A stretch of DNA of 17,883 nt from an uncultured Collinsella sp. (GTDB lineage Bacteria; Actinomycetota; Coriobacteriia; Coriobacteriales; Coriobacteriaceae). The notes under the pieces are model-generated. The model saw only the letters and a list, made by a program, of their open reading frames with translations, did no database searches and had not been told where the DNA came from. Each line of letters opens with the position of its first letter. The stretch's first letter is position 1. The stretch is from NCBI GenBank assembly GCA_902490095.1, contig CABUCQ010000036.1:1-17883 (forward strand), written 5' to 3'. Of the stretch, positions 13,762-17,883 are shown piece by piece. Position numbers and translations under genes: made by a program.

Positions 13762-14475
13762 GTGCCGAACTCTGCCGTAAAACCGCTCATCTTGGTCGTT
13801 GAGGACGACCCCGCCGTTCGCAATCTTATCGTTGCCGCGCTCGAGGCGCACGGCTTGCGTCATATGGCCGTGGAGACCGCCCATGCCGCTATCGCCGCCG
13901 CCTCATCGCAAGCGCCGAGCATTGTGCTGCTCGATTTGGGCCTGCCCGATATGGACGGCGTCAAGGTAGTGGAGTCGGTGCGCGCATGGTCGGGCATGCC
14001 GATCATCGTGGTCTCGGCGCGCAGCGAGGACGCGGACAAGATTCGCGCGCTCGATGCCGGCGCCGACGACTACCTGACCAAGCCGTTTTCGGTCGAGGAG
14101 CTGCTCGCGCGCATTCGCACGACGCTTAGGCGCCTTTCGTATGCGCAAACGGGCGGTGTTGCCTCCGAGGGCTCGTTCGATACCGGTGAGCTGCATATCG
14201 ATTTTGATGCCGGCATCGCCACGATGGATGGCGAGGAACTGCATCTGACGCCGATCGAGTATAAGCTCCTGTGCCTGCTGGCGCATAACGCCGACAAGGT
14301 GCTGACACACCAGTTTATTTTGCACGAGATTTGGGGCACGGCAACTAAGAGCGACCTGGCGAGCCTGCGTGTCTTTATGGGCACGTTGCGTAAGAAGATT
14401 GAGTCCGACCCCGCGCATCCGCGCTATATCCAGACACACGTGGGTATCGGTTACCGATTGGTCATCCAGGGATAG
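13762..14475 (+). CDS. kdpE: KdpE-like response regulator (OmpR/PhoB family)
   Basis: DNA-binding response regulator (237 aa), the expected partner of the preceding kinase. The receiver domain shows the acidic pocket VVEDD (Glu 14, Asp 15, Asp 16), phosphoacceptor Asp 58 in LLDLGLPDMDG, Ser 85 and Lys 107 in YLTKPFS. The C-terminal winged helix carries LHLTPIEYKLLCLLAHNADK, VLTHQFILHEIWG, LRVFMGTLRKKIE and YIQTHVGIGYRLV, the KdpE pattern. The start is GTG 13762, with AAGGAG (13749-13754) 7 bases upstream and overlapping the end of the kinase gene; longer in-frame readings lie inside the kinase gene. Targets are not known; kup is the obvious local candidate because kdpFABC is not in the window. 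Confidence 0.92.
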   Translation: MPNSAVKPLILVVEDDPAVRNLIVAALEAHGLRHMAVETAHAAIAAASSQAPSIVLLDLGLPDMDGVKVVESVRAWSGMPIIVVSARSEDADKIRALDAGADDYLTKPFSVEELLARIRTTLRRLSYAQTGGVASEGSFDTGELHIDFDAGIATMDGEELHLTPIEYKLLCLLAHNADKVLTHQFILHEIWGTATKSDLASLRVFMGTLRKKIESDPAHPRYIQTHVGIGYRLVIQG

Positions 14476-14499
14476 GTCGGCATCCGCCATCCCAATATG

Positions 14500-14565
14500 A
14501 GTTGCGGTGAAATAGTTCCTGTTTGGGCCTTTACCAGGCTTTTTAGGAACTATTCCACCGCAACT
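14500..14565. terminator. 21-bp inverted repeat between convergent genes
   Basis: The arm 14500-14520 (starting AGTTGCGGTG) pairs with 14545-14565 over 21 positions with a single mismatch. The loop contains a nested four-base-pair hairpin (GCCT 14527-14530, AGGC 14536-14539) directly followed by five T on the plus strand. It sits between kdpE (ends 14475) and the minus-strand rlmKL (ends 14570), so it probably terminates both. T-runs outside the long stem are poor. Confidence 0.7.
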
Positions 14566-14569
14566 TTGT

Positions 14570-17140
14570 CTATTTGCCCCTGGGCTTGCTGGCGTAGAAC
14601 TTCTTCTTTTTGGGCTTGCCGGCAGGAGAGGGTTTGCCGGCAAAGTTCGACTTGCCGTTGCCGGCCTGCGCGTGCGCGGGCACTGCCGCACGGGGCTTGC
14701 GGGCCTCGGGGTTACGCAGTTCCTCGACGCGCTCGGCAATTTCCTCGGCGCTAAAGCCGACCTCGGCCATAGCGTCCTCGATGGGCAGGCGGCGCACGAT
14801 ATAGCAGTGGTGCACCTTCTGGTTGCGCGCGAAGTCCTCGGGAATGGTCTGCGTCGTAATGTCCTCCAGCACGACGCCCGCGCGCGCGAGCTTGCGCGTC
14901 TCGGGGCGGAAGCCACGCAGGTTGCAGCTAAAGATGGCGTGGCCGCCCTGTGCGAGCAGGCGCGATACGCCGGCCAAAAGCTCAACATGGTCGCGCTGGA
15001 CATCCCAGGTGCGGCGGCCCATCTTGGACGAGTTCGAGAACGTGGGCGGGTCGACAAAAATCAGGTCCCAGCGGTTGCGCGTCTGGCGCTGGTCGCGAAT
15101 CCAGGCGAGCACGTCATCGCGCACAAAGTGATGCTGCGGGCCAACAAAGCCGTTCTGGCGCATGTTGCGCTCGGCCCAGTCCAGGTAGGTGTTGGAAAGG
15201 TCGACCGTCACGGTCTCCTCGACGCCGCCATCGGCCGCGTAGCAGGTGGCAGTGCCGGTGTAGGCAAACAGGTTGAGGAAGCGGCGCGCCTGCTTGGCGT
15301 GCTCGCGCACCAGGTTGCGCGTGACGCGATGATCCAGGAAGATGCCCACATCCAAATAGTCGTCAAAGTTGACGGCAAAGGTGAGTCCGCCCTCTTCGAT
15401 GAGCGGCAGACGACGGCGCGCGATGTTGGCGCGCTCGCCCGAGCCGCCCTTGCCGGCGCCCTGCTTGCCGTACTGCGAGCCGCCGCGCGAACGCATGCGG
15501 GCCTTGGCGTGCACATGCTCAGCGGGAACATCTAGGATGCGCGGCGCGATGGCCAAGATGTCGAGCATGCGGGCCTGGGCCAGCGCGGGGTCGATGGTCT
15601 TGGGCGCGGCGTATTCGGCAATAACGAGCCAGCGTCCCGGCGTTTGCGGGCAGCCCTCGTACAGGTCGATGGCGGCAGAGTAATCGGGCAGGTCGGCATC
15701 GTAGACGCGGTAGCAGCTCACGCCCTCGCGCTTGGCCCACTTGCGGCGCAGGCGGGCGTTCTTGCGCAGGCGGTTGGCGAACTGCTCAGACTCGGGGATG
15801 AGCACGGGCAGCGGCTTGCCGTCGCCCAGGTCGAGCGTGGCGGCGGGCTCGGGCATAGCGAGAGTAGCGCCAGCCTCATCGGCGGCGTCGCAAGCATCCG
15901 CAGTCTCGCCAGCGGCATCCGCGCTGGTCGCAGCCTCAAATGAAGCGGCGGCCTGGTCGAGCGAAGGCCAAACCTCAACGGTCGCTTCCTCGTTATTGGG
16001 CATGACGGCGATGGAGCGTTCGGGCTCGGCGTGGAGCGCACGGGCCAGCAATCCATCGCGGGTGAGTGCGGCGACCGGTGCCGAAGCGAGCTCGGGCGCG
16101 CGGCGCAGCTCGCCGATGAGCGTCATGGCATCGTGCATGAGCGACAGCGGGGTCTCGGTAGTGTCCGCGACGATGGCGGCGCCGGCGACAGCGCCCGCGT
16201 GATCCAGCACGGTGGCGGGCTTGGCGGCGCAAAAATCGACAAAGCGCTTGTAGCCCGCGCACTTGACCATGCGCTCGGCAGTCTTGCGGGCGGCGGGGTC
16301 GATGTCTACGGCCACGATGCGCGCCTGTCGCTCGCGCGCTGTCGCCTCGCGCTCGCGTGCCTCGGCAAGCAGCTGCTCCCACAGGGCGGCGTCGTGCAGC
16401 TGCCAGCCCTCAAAGCCCCAGCGCTCGCGTGCAGCGCCCGGGGCGCGGTCGGTCAGGATATTCACGGCCTCCAGCAGCAGGCCGCCGCCGGCGCACGAGG
16501 CGTCGATCAGCGTGGGCAGGGCCTCGTTCTCGTAATCATCGGCCGTCAGCTCGCGCTCGCACAGCGCGGTCCAGCCGACCTGTGCCAGCACCAGTGCGGC
16601 GTAGTCGGGACGCAGCACATGGGCGCCCTCGCCGGCGCGGGTCGCGGCGGGCGGCAGACGCTTGAACAGCGGATCGCCCGAAAGGTCCAGGCTGATGCTC
16701 GCGCGGCGCTGACGCAGCGAAAGCAGCAGGTGGACGTCGGGGTCGGCAGCGTCGACATCGGCACGACGACCCGTGGCCTCTGCCAGACGGTCGCACAGCG
16801 CGTCCTTGGCGCGCAGGGCAGAGAAGTGCGTATTGCGCAGCTGCTCGGTCACGCCGCGGGCGGTGATGGCGATGGTGGCGCCCGGGCGGACGATGCTCTC
16901 CCAGGCGATGTCGTAGACGCCGTCGTACAGCTTATCGGCATCTTGCGCCTCAAAGCGCCCAAGCACCACGAATACGCGGCTGGCCAGGCGCGACCACAAA
17001 CACGCGCGATAGCCCTGCTCAAGCTCGCCCTCAAACGTGGCGCGGCCCTTCAGGCGGCGGACATGCGAAAGCCCGAGCCGTTTAAGCTCGTCGGCGAGTG
17101 CGGACTCAAAGCCCTCGGGGCAGCTTGCGTAAAATTCCAT
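14570..17140 (-). CDS. rlmKL: RlmKL-type 23S rRNA methyltransferase, N-terminal catalytic domain degenerate
   Basis: Fusion enzyme (856 aa) with the order of E. coli RlmKL: an N-terminal THUMP-containing RNA-binding region (FYASCPEGFESALADELKRL, LWSRLASRVFVVLGRF), an RlmL methyltransferase domain, and a C-terminal RlmK domain that makes m7G2069. The RlmK half looks active: FLNLFAYTGTATCY (Asn 623), TVDLSNTYLDWAERN, and IFVDPPTFSNS (Asp 697). The RlmL half aligns well to the E. coli enzyme as I remember it (RAPG..R.RWGF.GW..HD), but its SAM loop, DPMCGSGT in E. coli, reads DASCAGGG (213-220), and the catalytic SNPPYGERL place reads ADTTETPLS (325-333). An Ala/Glu-rich insert precedes the NRLRKNARLRRKWAKREG linker, and a Lys-rich tail ends the protein. 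N2-methylation of G2445 is therefore doubtful. ATG 17140 follows AGAGAGG. Confidence 0.9.
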   Translation of the reverse strand: MEFYASCPEGFESALADELKRLGLSHVRRLKGRATFEGELEQGYRACLWSRLASRVFVVLGRFEAQDADKLYDGVYDIAWESIVRPGATIAITARGVTEQLRNTHFSALRAKDALCDRLAEATGRRADVDAADPDVHLLLSLRQRRASISLDLSGDPLFKRLPPAATRAGEGAHVLRPDYAALVLAQVGWTALCERELTADDYENEALPTLIDASCAGGGLLLEAVNILTDRAPGAARERWGFEGWQLHDAALWEQLLAEAREREATARERQARIVAVDIDPAARKTAERMVKCAGYKRFVDFCAAKPATVLDHAGAVAGAAIVADTTETPLSLMHDAMTLIGELRRAPELASAPVAALTRDGLLARALHAEPERSIAVMPNNEEATVEVWPSLDQAAASFEAATSADAAGETADACDAADEAGATLAMPEPAATLDLGDGKPLPVLIPESEQFANRLRKNARLRRKWAKREGVSCYRVYDADLPDYSAAIDLYEGCPQTPGRWLVIAEYAAPKTIDPALAQARMLDILAIAPRILDVPAEHVHAKARMRSRGGSQYGKQGAGKGGSGERANIARRRLPLIEEGGLTFAVNFDDYLDVGIFLDHRVTRNLVREHAKQARRFLNLFAYTGTATCYAADGGVEETVTVDLSNTYLDWAERNMRQNGFVGPQHHFVRDDVLAWIRDQRQTRNRWDLIFVDPPTFSNSSKMGRRTWDVQRDHVELLAGVSRLLAQGGHAIFSCNLRGFRPETRKLARAGVVLEDITTQTIPEDFARNQKVHHCYIVRRLPIEDAMAEVGFSAEEIAERVEELRNPEARKPRAAVPAHAQAGNGKSNFAGKPSPAGKPKKKKFYASKPRGK

Positions 17141-17167
17141 GGGTGACCTCTCTGGTTGCGTCGCTCC

Positions 17168-17173
17168 ATTATA
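17168..17173 (-). promoter_or_regulatory. Possible -10 element of rlmKL
   Basis: A perfect TATAAT is read on the minus strand, 27 bases before ATG 17140, inside the 75-base divergent gap. No good -35 is seen at the expected distance. Low-confidence call. Confidence 0.35.
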
Positions 17174-17215
17174 TGATGGATGCTCCGTTTGCCCTTATCC
17201 TCGAAAGGAACCCAT

Positions 17216-17883
17216 ATGATTGATGCGTGCCCCGATTCCGCCGTCCTCTTTTTTGACGTGGACGGCACGCTGACGTCGTTCGATCCCGACGATATGACCG
17301 ATAAGGACTTTTCGGCGGTTCACCCCTCGCAGACGGTGGTTGAGGCGTTCCGTGCACTGCGCGATGCAGGGCACAAGACATTTATCTGCACGGGCCGCCC
17401 CCTGTGGCTTATCGCCGATAGCCTGCGTGCGCTCGACCCCGCGGGCATCGTTGCCATGGCGGGAGCCACGCTCGAGGTCGAGGGCCGCGTGGTGCATGAG
17501 GACTGCTTTGACGAGGACGTTATCGAGGAGCTTGCGCGCCGTATGGCCGCGGCAGGGATTGAGGCCTTTTTCGAGACCAACGTGGCTACTTTTGCCCTGG
17601 AACCCGCGGGTGTTGAGCAGTCGTCTCTGATCGGCACTTCTGTGGTGCACAGCGCCGAGGAAATGCGCGTCGACGGCCGTCTGCGCGTGGGCAAGGTAGG
17701 CCTCACTGCGCCCAGTTTGGCTCGCGTAGCCAACGATGACGGCTTTATCGATTGCGAGTTTGAGCTGTGCAATACCGGTGGTCAGAACCGCGAGCTGAGC
17801 CCCAAGGGCATCGACAAGGGCGTGGGCGTGGCGCGAGCGCTGGAATACCTGGGTCGCACCGGCAACGCGCGCACCTTTGGCTT
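17216..17883 (+). CDS. HAD-family (Cof-like) phosphatase, 3' end outside window
   Basis: N-terminal 222 codons of a haloacid-dehalogenase superfamily hydrolase, probably a sugar-phosphate or FMN-type phosphatase of the Cof/IIB group. ATG 17216 has AAAGGA at 17204-17209, six bases upstream. Motif I is FFDVDGTLTSFD (nucleophile Asp 14, acid Asp 16); motif II is ICTGRP; a cap domain follows (about 80-185); and motif III Lys lies in LSPKGIDKGVGVARAL. The window stops at TFGF, just where motif IV (GDS..D) should follow, so the last metal-binding residues cannot be checked. The gene is divergent from rlmKL with a 75-base gap. The substrate is unknown. Confidence 0.88.
   Translation, partial: MIDACPDSAVLFFDVDGTLTSFDPDDMTDKDFSAVHPSQTVVEAFRALRDAGHKTFICTGRPLWLIADSLRALDPAGIVAMAGATLEVEGRVVHEDCFDEDVIEELARRMAAAGIEAFFETNVATFALEPAGVEQSSLIGTSVVHSAEEMRVDGRLRVGKVGLTAPSLARVANDDGFIDCEFELCNTGGQNRELSPKGIDKGVGVARALEYLGRTGNARTFG

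Overview
The window looks like a chromosomal segment of a high-GC Actinomycetota, most likely a gut Coriobacteriia close to Collinsella. This is an inference: it rests on GC- and C/G-ending codon use, compact ATG/GTG-started genes with GGAG-type ribosome sites, the mix of genes, and the many GC-rich intergenic hairpins. No rRNA, tRNA or CRISPR array was seen.

Layout. (1) 1-1010: the 3' part of an IS30-type transposase and a GC-rich IS flank ending in a strong hairpin. (2) 1145-4885: two back-to-back genes for a heterodimeric ABC exporter whose two nucleotide sites are asymmetric (TM287/288, LmrCD or BmrCD type). (3) 5007-5564: a small flavodoxin-like protein, then a clear terminator. (4) 5637-6187: a gene-free patch with a 62-bp-period repeat that includes one inverted copy, a minus-strand terminator and a 131-bp inverted-repeat element. 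(5) 6188-8488 (minus): a membrane sulfatase-fold phosphoglycerol transferase of the LtaS type, divergent from (6) 8703-9578, a nitroreductase-family flavoenzyme. (7) 9738-14475: an apparent potassium locus with Kup, a 64-residue single-span membrane protein, a short KdpD-like histidine kinase and KdpE. A strong hairpin with two alternative 5' arms sits just before the kinase. (8) 14570-17140 (minus): an RlmKL-type fused 23S rRNA methyltransferase, convergent with kdpE across a 21-bp inverted repeat. (9) 17216 to the window end: a HAD-family (Cof-like) phosphatase, cut by the window edge.

How the genes fit together. The ABC pair is one transcription unit. Kup, the small protein and KdpDE are co-directional and probably form one potassium-homeostasis module in which the usual KdpFABC pump is not in view and the kinase lacks the N-terminal KdpD/Usp sensor half. 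The rest are ordinary single genes.

I did not find a convincing new multi-gene defence or mobile system. The points most worth a second look are the structured patch at 5746-6167, the apparently dead N-terminal methyltransferase domain of RlmKL, and the kup / small protein / hairpin / short-KdpD arrangement.
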